From NCBI GenBank assembly GCA_023439125.1, contig JAEXOU010000015.1:62001-126000 (forward strand): a DNA stretch of 64,000 bases. Direction: 5' to 3'. Below the pieces are notes generated by a model. It had not been told where the DNA came from, searched no databases, and saw only the letters and a list, made by a program, of their open reading frames with translations. The translations under genes were made by a program, and so were the position numbers. This document shows positions 16,539 through 26,211 of this stretch, piece after piece; position 1 is the stretch's first letter; every line of letters begins with the position of its first letter. Source of the DNA: Bacillota bacterium. GTDB taxonomy: Bacteria > Bacillota > Clostridia > Lachnospirales > Lachnospiraceae.

Positions 16539-17879
16539 TTAATTATAGCTTATGTAGAGCAGTGGGTCTACATACGCACCATTTAAGATTAAAGTAAAAT
16601 GAAGATGTGGCCCTGTCGAAATTCCAGTAGAACCAACTAATGCAACTACCTGTCCTTGCTTTACTTGATCCCCTGCGGATACTAGCAGTTTTGAACAATG
16701 CAGATAACGAGTTACAACTCCATTGCCATGATCAATCTCGACATAATTACCACCTGAAACGCTATAAGATGATTTTACAACGGTTCCTGCAAGTACTGCT
16801 ACAATCGAAGCACCTTGTTCTCCACCGATATCAACACCACGGTGATAAGTGCTCGCACCTGCTGTCGGAGCAACACGATATCCGAATCTAGAATAAATTC
16901 TTCCATCTCCAGGTAATGGCCAAATCATCTTGCCAAGTTCCGTTTCATCCGTTTTCTCTATGCCATTTGCTGCATTTAGGCGATTCTGTTCTGCTAATGC
17001 TGCCAATCTAGCTTCTTCTGCCTTTCTTGCCTCATCTGCGATTCGTTTTGCTTCATCATCTTTAATTTTTTGAATATCTGCATTCGCTACTGTAATTTGC
17101 TCTGCGTATTCCTGGAATAATTCCTCGTCTGCGCCTATTGCTTCTGTATAGCGAATAATTTCTTCGGCCTTTTGAGCAGACAACTCTTGTAATGCCAGTT
17201 GTTCAAATTGCTGCTCCTCTTCTGTTGCTTCAAGTTCTTCCAATTTTACCGCAAGGTATTCTTCTTGCTGCTGAATTAACTCCTTCGTAGCAATGTATTC
17301 ATTCAGTAAATTACCATCATATTCAGAAATCTTCTTCGAGTACTCAACCTGATTTAAGAAATCAATAATATTTCCAGAGCTTAAAAACATTTGTAAGATG
17401 TCTTCTGAACCATTCTCATATAAATATTGTATTCTTTTTTTCATTGTTTCATATTGAGATGCCTCTTTGTTCTTTGCTACCTCTAGCTCTAATCGTGTCT
17501 TATCAAGTTCTTCATTCGTATCTATAATATCTAATGCTAATTCGTCAAGACTTGCAGTCAATTCATTCAACTGCATATCAAGTTTTTCGATATATGCTAA
17601 GATATCATTCTTTTCAGCCTCCAGCTTTTTGATATTATCACGTGTCTCTTTCTTCTTTTGCTCTAGTTCTTCCTTTTTTTGCTCTGCTTCTTTTAATTTA
17701 TCTTCATATGTATTAAATTTCACTGAAGACAAATAATCAGTCTTAATATTATAACTAGAAGCAGCATTTACTGATTGTGTAGTTTGATTATTCAAACCAT
17801 ACATACCAATCGGCAATGTAAGTACAGCAATTAAACCAACAGATAATAGACGGTAGTTCTTCGCTTTTCTCTGCTTCAT
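16539..17879 (-). CDS. EnvC/PcsB-like coiled-coil protein with M23 (LytM) domain
   Basis: An extracellular factor, probably worked by FtsEX, that cleaves peptidoglycan or activates an amidase during division. It has a signal peptide (residues about 9-35), a long Glu/Lys-rich coiled coil (about 50-300) and a C-terminal M23 domain. The zinc and catalytic residues are present: HRGVD (His, Asp), HGNGVVTRYLHC and HLHF. AAGGAGG lies five bases before the ATG at 17879; an upstream ATG in the same frame lacks a ribosome site. It follows ftsX directly. Confidence 0.92.
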   Translation of the reverse strand: MKQRKAKNYRLLSVGLIAVLTLPIGMYGLNNQTTQSVNAASSYNIKTDYLSSVKFNTYEDKLKEAEQKKEELEQKKKETRDNIKKLEAEKNDILAYIEKLDMQLNELTASLDELALDIIDTNEELDKTRLELEVAKNKEASQYETMKKRIQYLYENGSEDILQMFLSSGNIIDFLNQVEYSKKISEYDGNLLNEYIATKELIQQQEEYLAVKLEELEATEEEQQFEQLALQELSAQKAEEIIRYTEAIGADEELFQEYAEQITVANADIQKIKDDEAKRIADEARKAEEARLAALAEQNRLNAANGIEKTDETELGKMIWPLPGDGRIYSRFGYRVAPTAGASTYHRGVDIGGEQGASIVAVLAGTVVKSSYSVSGGNYVEIDHGNGVVTRYLHCSKLLVSAGDQVKQGQVVALVGSTGISTGPHLHFTLILNGAYVDPLLYISYN

Positions 17880-17933
17880 ATTTTCCTCCTTATAAATCAT
17901 ATATGCAACTATTTTAATGCAATCAAACACATC

Positions 17934-18845
17934 TTAATTTATCTTACGTAACTGTTTTCCAAGCGTCATAAAGCTACCTAGAAAACCAATTCCAACGCCT
18001 ACACCAATCGAGATTGGAATCAACGCGGAAAATATAGAACTCGCTTTTAGTAACTGTGTATCTCCAAACGGACTATTAATTCCCATACTTAAGTAAGCAA
18101 CTACTTTATTGTAAACAAAGTATAATAATCCTATTGGAAGAATTGCTCCAATGATACCAATGATAATGCCCTCCACAATAAATGGTGCTCGTATAAAGAA
18201 ATCAGTTGCTCCAATTAGCTTCATAATCGATATTTCCTGGCGTCGAACTGCAACACCCATCGTTACAGTCGTACTGATTAGAAATACAGCAACACCTAAT
18301 AGAATTGCAATAACAATAGCAGTTCCATAAGCCAGACCTTTGTTGACACTGCTTAACATATCGGCAATTGCTTCTGAATTGTTTACCTGTCGAACACCTG
18401 GTATTGATTGTAAATAACGTACCAGTACATCCTGCATCTCAATATCATTTAAGTACACAATATAATGCGCAGAATTCGCTAGTGGATTATCATCTCCAAA
18501 GCTTGCAACCTGCTCTGGATCTAGTCTAGTCTCCTTATATTCCTCCCATGCTTGTTCTGCTGAAACAAACTCGCTGTTACTTACTTCTGCACGTATCTTA
18601 ATCTTATCGCCAATTGCACTTATTTCTTCCTGCGTCAAATTCTCTTCGAAGAATACAGTTACACTAACCCCCTTCTCCGCACTTAATATTAAATGCTGAA
18701 AATTCATAAGAATACAATAAAAAATTCCAAATAAAAATAGACAAGTAGTAATCGTTCCAATCGAAGCGATTGAAAACATACGATTTCGTTTGATGTTCTT
18801 AATTCCCTGTCTTATACTATATATCAGCGTAACTATTCTTTGCAT
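17934..18845 (-). CDS. ftsX: Cell division ABC permease FtsX
   Basis: Membrane partner of FtsE. It has the short N-terminal tail SIRQGIKNIKRNRMFSIASIGT, membrane segment 1, an extracellular domain of about 110 residues, and three C-terminal segments with VRRQEISIMKLIGAT before segment 3. It transmits ATP hydrolysis to the wall hydrolase outside the cell. The ATG at 18845 has AAGGTGG eight bases upstream and lies inside the end of ftsE (29-bp overlap), so the pair is translationally coupled. Confidence 0.95.
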   Translation of the reverse strand: MQRIVTLIYSIRQGIKNIKRNRMFSIASIGTITTCLFLFGIFYCILMNFQHLILSAEKGVSVTVFFEENLTQEEISAIGDKIKIRAEVSNSEFVSAEQAWEEYKETRLDPEQVASFGDDNPLANSAHYIVYLNDIEMQDVLVRYLQSIPGVRQVNNSEAIADMLSSVNKGLAYGTAIVIAILLGVAVFLISTTVTMGVAVRRQEISIMKLIGATDFFIRAPFIVEGIIIGIIGAILPIGLLYFVYNKVVAYLSMGINSPFGDTQLLKASSIFSALIPISIGVGVGIGFLGSFMTLGKQLRKIN

Positions 18846-19569
18846 GTGTATAACCACCTTTTTTTGTATCACTAATTAGAACACCGTTCTTCATTGTAAT
18901 TACTCTTTTTTGCATTGCGTCCACAATGTCTTTATTATGTGTAACAACTACAACCGTAGTGCCTCTTTTATTTACCTCTTCAAGCAGATGCATAATCTCC
19001 CATGAATTTTTAGGATCAAGGTTGCCAGTTGGCTCATCCGCTAATAGCATTACTGGATTATTCACTAAAGCTCGCGCTAATGCAACTCTTTGCTGTTCAC
19101 CACCAGAAAGCTGTTTTGGAAACGAATTATGCTTTTCCGATAAACCAACAATCGATAACATATTTGGAGTTTGTCTCTGAATCACCTTGGTCGGCATTTC
19201 AATCACTCGCTGAGCAAATGCAACATTCTCAAAGACAGTGCGATCTTGTAACAATCGAAAGTCTTGGAATACTACACCAATTGTTCTTCTATATTTTGAT
19301 ACCTGCCAACGCTTCAAACGTGATAATTCACGCCCAGCTACATATACCTTGCCCTTGGTAGGTAGAATTTCCCTAAGCATTAGTTTAATTAATGTCGATT
19401 TACCAGAACCGCTGGAACCTACGATAAATACGAACTCTCCCTTGCGTATTTCAAAGCTAATATTTTTGATTGCGTGAGTTCCCTTTTCATAATCCTTTGA
19501 AACATCCTGAAATAAGATAACAGGTGCTTCAATGTCCTGTAAATCTTCACTGATATTGTAAGAAGCCAT
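18817..19569 (-). CDS. ftsE: Cell division ATP-binding protein FtsE
   Basis: The ATPase of the FtsEX complex. It has Walker A GSSGSGKST, signature LSGGEQQRVALARAL, Walker B VMLLADEPTGNLDP and the H-loop VVTHN. At 250 residues it is about 20 longer than most FtsE proteins, with extra residues at both ends. AAGGGAAGGATAGG precedes the ATG. It is the first gene of the cluster ftsE, ftsX, M23 hydrolase, ctp. Confidence 0.95.
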   Translation of the reverse strand: MASYNISEDLQDIEAPVILFQDVSKDYEKGTHAIKNISFEIRKGEFVFIVGSSGSGKSTLIKLMLREILPTKGKVYVAGRELSRLKRWQVSKYRRTIGVVFQDFRLLQDRTVFENVAFAQRVIEMPTKVIQRQTPNMLSIVGLSEKHNSFPKQLSGGEQQRVALARALVNNPVMLLADEPTGNLDPKNSWEIMHLLEEVNKRGTTVVVVTHNKDIVDAMQKRVITMKNGVLISDTKKGGYTHAKNSYADI

Positions 19570-19604
19570 ATCCTATCCTTCCCTTTCGTACCTAACTTGA
19601 CAAA

Positions 19605-19658
19605 AGCCGCCCATTAACCTGCTTTCCTTTCTCATAAAAAGCAGGTAAAACAGCGGCT
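19605..19658 (-). terminator. Terminator after the CdaR-like regulator
   Basis: A nested hairpin: outer AGCCGC/GCGGCT and inner ACCTGCTTT/AAAGCAGGT. On the minus strand it is followed by TTTTGTC. It lies between the CdaR-like gene and ftsE and separates the two units. Confidence 0.7.
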
Positions 19659-19664
19659 ACTTAC

Positions 19665-20753
19665 TTAATACTCAATGTTTTCCATATATTTCATATACTT
19701 AACAACCATAAGTGCAATCTTAAAAGTAATTGCATCTTCAAAAACTCTTAAGTCAAGATTTGTACTCTTTTGAAGCTTATCCAAACGATAAACCAATGTA
19801 TTTCTATGAATATAAAGTTGTCTTGAAGTCTCTGATACATTCAAACTATTTTCAAAGAACTTGTTAATCGTAGTTAACGTTTCATCATCAAATTCATCTG
19901 GTGATTTTCCATCAAAGATTTCACGAATAAACATCTTACAAAGTGGCATAGGCAACTGATAAATCAAACGTCCAATGCCTAAGTTACTATATGCTACTAC
20001 GTTACGGCTACTATAGAAAATCTTACCTACATCCAGTGCCATCTTTGCTTCTTTATAAGAACGAGAAACATCCTTGATCTCATTGACAATTGTACCAAAT
20101 GCTACATGAACCTTAGTCATCGCTTCTGTATTAAGCATATCGAGAATGACTTTAGCAGTTTTCATCAAATCATCATATGTCTCATTCTGCTTTACTTCTT
20201 TTACAAGAATAATATTTTTCTCATCAACTGCAGTTATAAAATCCTTTGTCTTTGTTGAGAACAATCCACGTACTGTCTCAAGAGCATTCGTATCCTTCTC
20301 ATTCTTTGTCTCGATGATAAATACAACTCTTCTCACGTCTGTTTCAATATGAAGTTTTTTCGCACGATTATAGATATCAACTAATAATAAGTTATCTAAC
20401 AATAAATTCTTAATGAAGTTATCTTTGTCATAACGTTCTTTATATGCTACCAACAGATTTTGAATTTGGAAGGAGGCAATCTTTCCAACCATATACACAT
20501 CGTCGCTATCACCTCTTGCTAAGATGACATATTCTAGCTGATGTTCATCAAAAACCTTGAAAAATTGGTATCCTTGAAGTACTTGACTATCAGCTGGTGA
20601 ATCTACAAATGCCAATACTGCATTTTCATAATCATCTGCATTGTTAATCGTACTTGCAAGCGTTTTCCCCTCGGTATCCATAACACAGATATCGACTCTT
20701 GTGATTGCTTTTAGACCTTCAATTGTATTTTGAAGGATTTGATTAGAAATCAT
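19665..20753 (-). CDS. CdaR/PucR-type transcriptional regulator
   Basis: A 362-residue regulator with an N-terminal sensor region resembling sugar-diacid receptors (VDICVMDTEGKTLAST), a middle region of about 150 residues and a C-terminal PucR helix-turn-helix (NVSETSRQLYIHRNTLVYRLDKL, residues about 305-330). CdaR relatives control sugar-acid use, but no such genes are adjacent, so the ligand and targets are unknown. The gene stands alone with its own terminator. Confidence 0.85.
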   Translation of the reverse strand: MISNQILQNTIEGLKAITRVDICVMDTEGKTLASTINNADDYENAVLAFVDSPADSQVLQGYQFFKVFDEHQLEYVILARGDSDDVYMVGKIASFQIQNLLVAYKERYDKDNFIKNLLLDNLLLVDIYNRAKKLHIETDVRRVVFIIETKNEKDTNALETVRGLFSTKTKDFITAVDEKNIILVKEVKQNETYDDLMKTAKVILDMLNTEAMTKVHVAFGTIVNEIKDVSRSYKEAKMALDVGKIFYSSRNVVAYSNLGIGRLIYQLPMPLCKMFIREIFDGKSPDEFDDETLTTINKFFENSLNVSETSRQLYIHRNTLVYRLDKLQKSTNLDLRVFEDAITFKIALMVVKYMKYMENIEY

Positions 20754-20994
20754 ACTTATACCAAACCTTTCTATTAATATAAAATATAAATAAATCTTCT
20801 ATTATGTAATATTTTATCATCACTTTCGTAGAAAGTAAACATAAATCCGTTCATTTTTTGTGTATTTTTCGTGAATGCAATCAAAAATATATTAGTTTAA
20901 TAACAAAACTAAATGGTTTTTTTATAAACTAGTAAATTCCGAGTAATTTCCTAGTAAGATTAGGGTGTCAAAAGTACTTCTGTACGATTCCACT

Positions 20995-21174
20995 CGTCAT
21001 TTTGCATAAATAGACTTACTGAAAATGGGATGACAAACATAATTTAGGAGCATACTGTTATGAAGTCGTCGGTACTTAGGGCCTGTATTCTAGGCCCTTA
21101 TGTACCGTTACGAACTTCATTCAAGCGAAAGCGTGTTGCGTATAAATTATGTTTGTCATCACATTTTCATAACA
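20995..21174 (-). repeat. Palindromic terminator-like repeat, copy F (right end lost)
   Basis: Has CGTCATTTTGCA, both inner arms and the central hairpin, but the right outer end is replaced directly by the compound-hairpin family at 21177. A boundary motif GGGTGTCAAAAGT begins at 20963. The rest of 20754-20962 is AT-rich with no gene visible. Confidence 0.85.
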
Positions 21175-21176
21175 TA

Positions 21177-21240
21177 GCGTCCTTCCTTTTGGATGCTTTT
21201 TTTATTTCATAGGGAAGTTTAAAGAACTTTCCTATGAAAT
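21177..21240 (+). terminator. Compound hairpin repeat, second copy
   Basis: GCGTCC/GGATGC stem followed by seven T residues on the plus strand, then a 16-bp hairpin (21204-21240) with one G-T pair. It is homologous to parts of the elements at 1906 and 56186. No plus-strand gene lies upstream, so if it terminates anything it is antisense transcription entering the sugar ATPase gene. Confidence 0.65.
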
Positions 21241-21270
21241 AAAAAAGGCTTCCTAAAATTAGGAAGCCTT
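21238..21270 (-). terminator. Terminator of the sugar ABC ATPase gene
   Basis: A perfect 11-bp stem AAGGCTTCCTA/TAGGAAGCCTT at 21245-21270, followed on the minus strand by a T-run, 13 bases after the stop codon. Confidence 0.9.
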
Positions 21271-21283
21271 TGACTGCATATAA

Positions 21284-22396
21284 TTAGTGAACGATAACCT
21301 GCTCAGACTCTTTATCAAAAATATGAATCTTAGATAAATCAAGAGCAATCTGGATAGTGTCACCAGGTCTAGCCTGTGTACGTGGGTTAACACGTGCAGT
21401 AATATCAAACTGATCTACTGTGAAGTATAAGAATACTTCGGCACCAAGTAACTCGTAAACTTTAACTGTTGCATCGATAGTGCTATCCTTAGAACTGCTG
21501 ATGAATACTTCTTCATCATGAACATCCTCTGGACGAATACCAAGAACTACAGTCTTATCTACATATGAACCTTCAATAAGTTTCTTAGCTTTTACATCAG
21601 GAACTTTAATGGAGTGAGAACCAAACATTAATCTAACTTCAGCACCATTCTGAACAACTTTACAATCAATAAAGTTCATCTGAGGAGATCCCATGAAACC
21701 AGCAACGAATAAGTTAATTGGCTTATCGTATAAGTTCTGAGGAGAATCTACCTGCTGAACAACACCATCTTTCATAACAACGATTCTTGTACCAAGTGTC
21801 ATAGCCTCTGTCTGATCATGTGTTACATAGATAATTGTTGTTTCAAGTCTTTGATGTAATTTAGAAATCTCGATACGCATCTGAACACGTAACTTAGCAT
21901 CAAGGTTTGATAAAGGCTCATCCATAAGGAATACCTTAGGATTACGAACAATAGCACGTCCCATAGCAACACGTTGTCTCTGACCACCAGATAAAGCCTT
22001 TGGTTTACGATCTAATAACTGCTCAATACCAAGAATTCTTGCAGCTTCATGTACTAATTTGTCAATTTGATCCTTTGGAGTTTTTCTTAACTTAAGACCA
22101 AATGCCATGTTGTCATATACTGACATATGTGGATATAATGCGTAGTTCTGGAATACCATCGCAATATCTCTATCCTTTGGCTCAACGTCATTCATGAGCT
22201 TATCGCCAATCCATAACTCACCAGCTGTAATTTCTTCAAGACCGGCAATCATACGAAGTGTAGTAGATTTACCACAACCTGAAGGTCCTACGAAGATGAT
22301 GAATTCTTTGTCTTCAACTTCAAGATTGAAGTCTTTAACTGCAACGAATCCATTTGGATAAGTTTTGTTAATATTTTTTAAAGATAAACTTGCCAT
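21284..22396 (-). CDS. Multi-sugar ABC transporter ATP-binding protein (MsmK/UgpC type)
   Basis: A 370-residue ATPase of the carbohydrate-uptake subfamily. It has Walker A GPSGCGKST, LSGGQRQRVAMGRAI, Walker B VFLMDEPLSNLDAKLR, the H-loop TH, and a C-terminal TOBE regulatory domain (LGIRPEDV). No permease or binding-protein genes are beside it. This is the usual situation for MsmX/MsmK, an energising subunit shared by several sugar importers. AGGAGGAACTAATA precedes the ATG. Confidence 0.93.
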   Translation of the reverse strand: MASLSLKNINKTYPNGFVAVKDFNLEVEDKEFIIFVGPSGCGKSTTLRMIAGLEEITAGELWIGDKLMNDVEPKDRDIAMVFQNYALYPHMSVYDNMAFGLKLRKTPKDQIDKLVHEAARILGIEQLLDRKPKALSGGQRQRVAMGRAIVRNPKVFLMDEPLSNLDAKLRVQMRIEISKLHQRLETTIIYVTHDQTEAMTLGTRIVVMKDGVVQQVDSPQNLYDKPINLFVAGFMGSPQMNFIDCKVVQNGAEVRLMFGSHSIKVPDVKAKKLIEGSYVDKTVVLGIRPEDVHDEEVFISSSKDSTIDATVKVYELLGAEVFLYFTVDQFDITARVNPRTQARPGDTIQIALDLSKIHIFDKESEQVIVH

Positions 22397-22592
22397 TATT
22401 AGTTCCTCCTAATTATAATTCTTTCATTTGCGCACTAATCATTGTGTTACTAACATGGCTTAATGATACTACAATTGACATTTAATTGCCATATCCCAAA
22501 TATACAAATAAGTTTTTGATGATTTGTCTAATTTGTATATTCTTCTCCAATATAAGTATTTTTACTCATAAAATATAAAAAATTATGAAAGA

Positions 22593-23465
22593 TTACTGTT
22601 TATATTCAATAAATCCTTCCCCCATTACTTCCCTTACATCACTAACAATAACAAAAGCTTTCGGGTCATTTTTGTTCACTATGTCCATAACCTCTACGAT
22701 TTCCTTCTTGGAAACAACACAAAACAGAACTTTTTTCTCTGCATTAGAATACATTCCAGTGGCAGATAAGCCAGTAACCCCACGATCAAGTAAGTGTAAG
22801 ATATCATCTGCAATCTTATCATAGTGGTCTGAAATAATAAATGCCATCTTTGCGAACTTAACACCTTCTAGAATACCATCCGATACTTTTGCAGAAATAT
22901 AAATTGCAATTAGTGCATATAGGGCTCGATTGACTCCAAATACAAATACACCGAGTACAACAACTAGAGCATCAACAAACAGTAAAAGGGTTGGTACTGA
23001 AATATGTTTTTTCTTTGCATGTACTAACATTGCCAATAAGTCTGTTCCACCTGTAGTTGACATTGTCATCAGTACAAGTCCCATACCAATTCCAGCCAAT
23101 GCTCCACCAAATACAGTAGCTAGTAAAATATCATTATCAAACATATTTTGTAATGGGATCAAATAAATCCAAAATGATAATGCAAACATTGCACATAGTG
23201 ATTTCACTGTAAACTTTCTTCCAAGTACAAAAAAGGCAACACAAAATAAAGGTATATTACAAAGCACATTTGTAAGCCAAACTGGAATACCATTACGAAT
23301 CACGAATCCAGTTAAATGTTTAACTGCAATTGCCAAGCCTGTTACTCCACCAGTCACCATTCCAATTGGGTCGAAAACCCAATTGACAGAAAGTGCAATC
23401 ATTAACGTTCCTAATGCTATTAACAGTATATCTCTAGCTGCTGTTTTTTTACCAAATAAGTCCAT
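22593..23465 (-). CDS. YitT family membrane protein
   Basis: Five to six membrane segments over the first 200 residues, with the family pattern NWVFDPIGMVTGGVTGLAI and FGGALAGIGMGLVLMTMSTTGGTDLLA. A C-terminal cytoplasmic DUF2179 domain follows (about residues 220-285, with TGMYSNAEKKVLFCVVSKKEI). The function of the family is not established; it is widespread in Firmicutes. It precedes the small secreted protein gene's end by 14 bases on the same strand. Confidence 0.88.
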   Translation of the reverse strand: MDLFGKKTAARDILLIALGTLMIALSVNWVFDPIGMVTGGVTGLAIAVKHLTGFVIRNGIPVWLTNVLCNIPLFCVAFFVLGRKFTVKSLCAMFALSFWIYLIPLQNMFDNDILLATVFGGALAGIGMGLVLMTMSTTGGTDLLAMLVHAKKKHISVPTLLLFVDALVVVLGVFVFGVNRALYALIAIYISAKVSDGILEGVKFAKMAFIISDHYDKIADDILHLLDRGVTGLSATGMYSNAEKKVLFCVVSKKEIVEVMDIVNKNDPKAFVIVSDVREVMGEGFIEYKQ

Positions 23466-23479
23466 ATCTACCTCGCTAT

Positions 23480-23935
23480 TTATCCTTTAATTGTATAGCT
23501 ACCTTTCACATAAATAATGCAATTTTGTGTAGCCTTTATTCCACTCGATGCAGATAGTGATAAGTAATTCTGATAAGCAGAAGTCTGATTGCCTTTTTTC
23601 ACAATCTCACCTGCACTTAAGTTCATAACTCCCTTATCGCCAATAATAGAACCAGCACCACTATAGATCGCAAATTCACTTCCTTCTTCCACAATCAACT
23701 GCTTTCCTTTAGTAACACTGACTTTTTTATAAGCTGCCTCTACTGTTTTACCAGCTCCTAATTGATTACCATTACCAAGCTCACTTAATCTCTTCTCAAG
23801 ATAACTCTGGGTTATCAATGGATCCGATGATGTTCCTGGAGTAGAATTTGTGGCGCCAGCGACCATCCCAACTCGAAAAGTTGTAAAAATTATCACTACT
23901 ATTGCTAGTATCCCAATAATTCTTTTTTTCATCAT
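23480..23935 (-). CDS. Small secreted protein of a Firmicutes family
   Basis: About 150 residues. It has a signal-type N-terminus (MKKRIIGILAIVVIIF) and then a mature part starting NSTPGTSSDPLITQSYLEKRL, followed by KGKQLIVEEGSEFAIYSG and a Gly/Ser-rich end. I recall secreted proteins of Firmicutes with the same SDPLVTKSY-type opening but cannot name a function. GGAGGA lies five bases before the ATG at 23935; the next ATG at 23932 is also possible. The upstream frame extension has no ribosome site. Confidence 0.7.
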   Translation of the reverse strand: MMKKRIIGILAIVVIIFTTFRVGMVAGATNSTPGTSSDPLITQSYLEKRLSELGNGNQLGAGKTVEAAYKKVSVTKGKQLIVEEGSEFAIYSGAGSIIGDKGVMNLSAGEIVKKGNQTSAYQNYLSLSASSGIKATQNCIIYVKGSYTIKG

Positions 23936-24095
23936 TAAATTCCTCCAACAAATATAAACCATTCCTATAGCTACCATAAAGTATAGCAGAAATTTAATAA
24001 AATGCAAAATAATGTGTTCAACTTTATATGAAAGATCAGATTCATTTATCCTAACTAAGATAACCTTCTACAATCGAATATACCAAACTCTTACC

Positions 24096-24123
24096 TTGCA
24101 CATATCTAATAGGATGATATAAT
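24096..24123 (+). promoter_or_regulatory. Promoter of the SDR gene at 24163
   Basis: TTGCAC (24096-24101) and a perfect TATAAT (24118-24123) with a 16-base spacer, about 40 bases before the start codon. Confidence 0.65.
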
Positions 24124-24162
24124 GAAGGAAGTAATATTTTCGTTTAAAGGAGTAATATTTCT

Positions 24163-24888
24163 ATGAATCGTGTCGCTTTAGTTACTGGTGCATCTCGTGG
24201 AATCGGACGAAGCATCGCTTTAAAATTTGCGAAAGAAGGATATCATGTTGTAATAAATAGCATAAAAAATGAATCAGCTCTTCTTAAGGTAAAAGAAGAA
24301 GTTGAGGCTTATGGTGTGAGCTGCTTATCTTTTTTAGGTGATATGGGAGATTATGAAACAGTAAGAACTATGTTTCAGCTTATCAAAGAACATGGTATGA
24401 CACTAGATGTACTTATCAACAATGCAGGTGTCTCTTCTGTCGGTTTATTCACAGATATGACGCCTATGGAGTATCAATCGTTAATAACTACAAATCTGAC
24501 AAGTGTGATTAACTGCTGCCATCAAGCAATTCCTCTATTTTTAAAAAAGAAAGCAGGAAAAATCATCAATATTTCATCGGTATGGGGTACACAGGGGGCC
24601 TCTTGCGAAGCTGTATATTCCGCTACAAAAGGGGGAATTGATGCATTTACAAAAGCTCTTGGCAAAGAGTTAGCACCAAGCAACATTCAGGTCAATGCAG
24701 TTGCATGTGGTGCCATCGATACCGATATGAATCGATGTTTTTCCAAAGAGGAACTTCAGGCACTCGAAGAAGAGATTCCGACTGGGCGTATGGGTACTCC
24801 AGACGAAGTAGCAGAGTTTGTTTATGATTTATCTACACACTCCTATCTTACTGCTCAAGTTGTGACATTTGATGGCGGAGGAATATAG
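24163..24888 (+). CDS. SDR oxidoreductase, FabG-like
   Basis: A 241-residue classical SDR: TGASRGIG near residue 9, NNAGVS, Ser in INISSVWG, YSATKGG, and the C-terminal AQVVTFDGGG seen in 3-oxoacyl-ACP reductases. It is not in a fatty-acid gene cluster, so it may instead be the EF-P 5-aminopentanone reductase (YmfI) type; sequence alone does not decide. It is a single-gene unit, and its 3' end faces the repeat fragment G. Confidence 0.85.
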   Translation: MNRVALVTGASRGIGRSIALKFAKEGYHVVINSIKNESALLKVKEEVEAYGVSCLSFLGDMGDYETVRTMFQLIKEHGMTLDVLINNAGVSSVGLFTDMTPMEYQSLITTNLTSVINCCHQAIPLFLKKKAGKIINISSVWGTQGASCEAVYSATKGGIDAFTKALGKELAPSNIQVNAVACGAIDTDMNRCFSKEELQALEEEIPTGRMGTPDEVAEFVYDLSTHSYLTAQVVTFDGGGI

Positions 24889-24925
24889 ACGTCCTTCCTA
24901 GGGTGTCAATATCTATCATTTGATA

Positions 24926-24982
24926 CGTCATTTTGCACATAGATAAACTTGCCAAAAATGGGATGACAAACGTCATCCCATT
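24926..24982 (-). repeat. Palindromic repeat, internally deleted copy G acting as a terminator
   Basis: Left end CGTCATTTTGCAC and left arm GGGATGACAAAC are joined directly to the right arm GTCATCCCATT. The result is a compact 11-bp hairpin with an AAAC loop at 24957-24982. On the minus strand it is followed by ATTTTTGGC, and it begins 4 bp after the stop of the gene at 24986, so it looks like that gene's terminator. Confidence 0.8.
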
Positions 24983-24985
24983 CTA

Positions 24986-25894
24986 CTACCCTATAATCTT
25001 TTTAACATCCGCATATATTGTCTCAATCTGTTCCAGTAATTGCTTTTGGTCCTCGCGACATACTTTATATGCAATCGAAAATTCTTTTTTTGCTGCTCGT
25101 AAAAAAGATGGATGGCCAAGTCCTGTTGTTGTAAATAATTTTGCTAAAGCCATCAGATTTAGCCCTTGATTATAGTGCCATTTCGCATTCGCATAATCAA
25201 GTTCAATTGCGCGGTAAGTTAGTACGGTTGCAATACCAATATAATTCTTATCCTGCTCTTGACATTTCATCAACATATTAGCTGCATAGCCAAAGTAAAG
25301 GGCTTTGTTAACCTCAGTTAATGCTGCTTTAAGATAGCAACGATATGCTTCCATATAGTCCTTTTGACGAAAACTCAACTCTGCTCGATACATCCAAGCT
25401 CTTGCAACGATAACTTTATTTTTACTATTCATCATAATTGCTAACTCATCACTAATGATCGTTGCAGTCTTTTTCATGTTTTTCCCTGCTAAACCTGCAC
25501 ATCGATTGAGGAAAGCTTGAAATTCAATTAATTCATCATAGTTTTCTTTTGGTGTTTCCTTACTTTGCTTATAATTAAAGTCCATGGTTAAGGGTAATGA
25601 CTCCATGATTTTAGGAATCCCAAGATTGATTAGTGATTCATAAATCTGACGTCCTTCCTCGTCAAACTCCTCCATTGGACAATTCAGTAAATCTATCTTT
25701 ATACTTTCATCATGAAATAATTTACGATAAGTGTGATAAGCCTCTTCCAATCTTCCCATATAAAAGAAAGCCTGTGCTAACGCAGAAAGTACTTTTGGAT
25801 TTTGCATATCCTCTTTTTCTAAGAGATGAACTGCATCCATAAACTCTCCAGTACGAATTGCATGATTCGCATCCACCAATACATTTGCTGCCAT
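24986..25894 (-). CDS. TPR-like protein of unknown function
   Basis: About 300 residues, soluble, mostly alpha-helical, with TPR-like pairs (VLSALAQAFFYMGRLEEAYHTYRKLF and AWMYRAELSFRQKDYMEAYRCYLKAA). Such repeats serve protein-protein contacts. No enzymatic motif is seen. AGGAGG lies seven bases before the ATG at 25894; the longer frame upstream has no ribosome site. Confidence 0.75.
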   Translation of the reverse strand: MAANVLVDANHAIRTGEFMDAVHLLEKEDMQNPKVLSALAQAFFYMGRLEEAYHTYRKLFHDESIKIDLLNCPMEEFDEEGRQIYESLINLGIPKIMESLPLTMDFNYKQSKETPKENYDELIEFQAFLNRCAGLAGKNMKKTATIISDELAIMMNSKNKVIVARAWMYRAELSFRQKDYMEAYRCYLKAALTEVNKALYFGYAANMLMKCQEQDKNYIGIATVLTYRAIELDYANAKWHYNQGLNLMALAKLFTTTGLGHPSFLRAAKKEFSIAYKVCREDQKQLLEQIETIYADVKKIIG

Positions 25895-26211
25895 TAAAAA
25901 TCCTCCTAAATGTGTTACATAATCACATATTATAATGTATTGTGTGAAAATGTACAACCATTTATGACTTTATTTCACTTATGCCCCCCCCCAATGCCAT
26001 ACGAATATGTAACGAAGAACAACTGGAATTATTCTTTCATAATCAAATCATCTGTTAAGTTTATAATGAACTTTACATAATAGACAAGTGTCTAAATATA
26101 TCATAAAATACAGATAATACTGTTAATATAAGAACCAACTCTAATAGTAAAAATGAATAAAGGGAGAGTATCGATTTCAATATAGAAGAATACAGATACA
26201 AGACAAAATAA

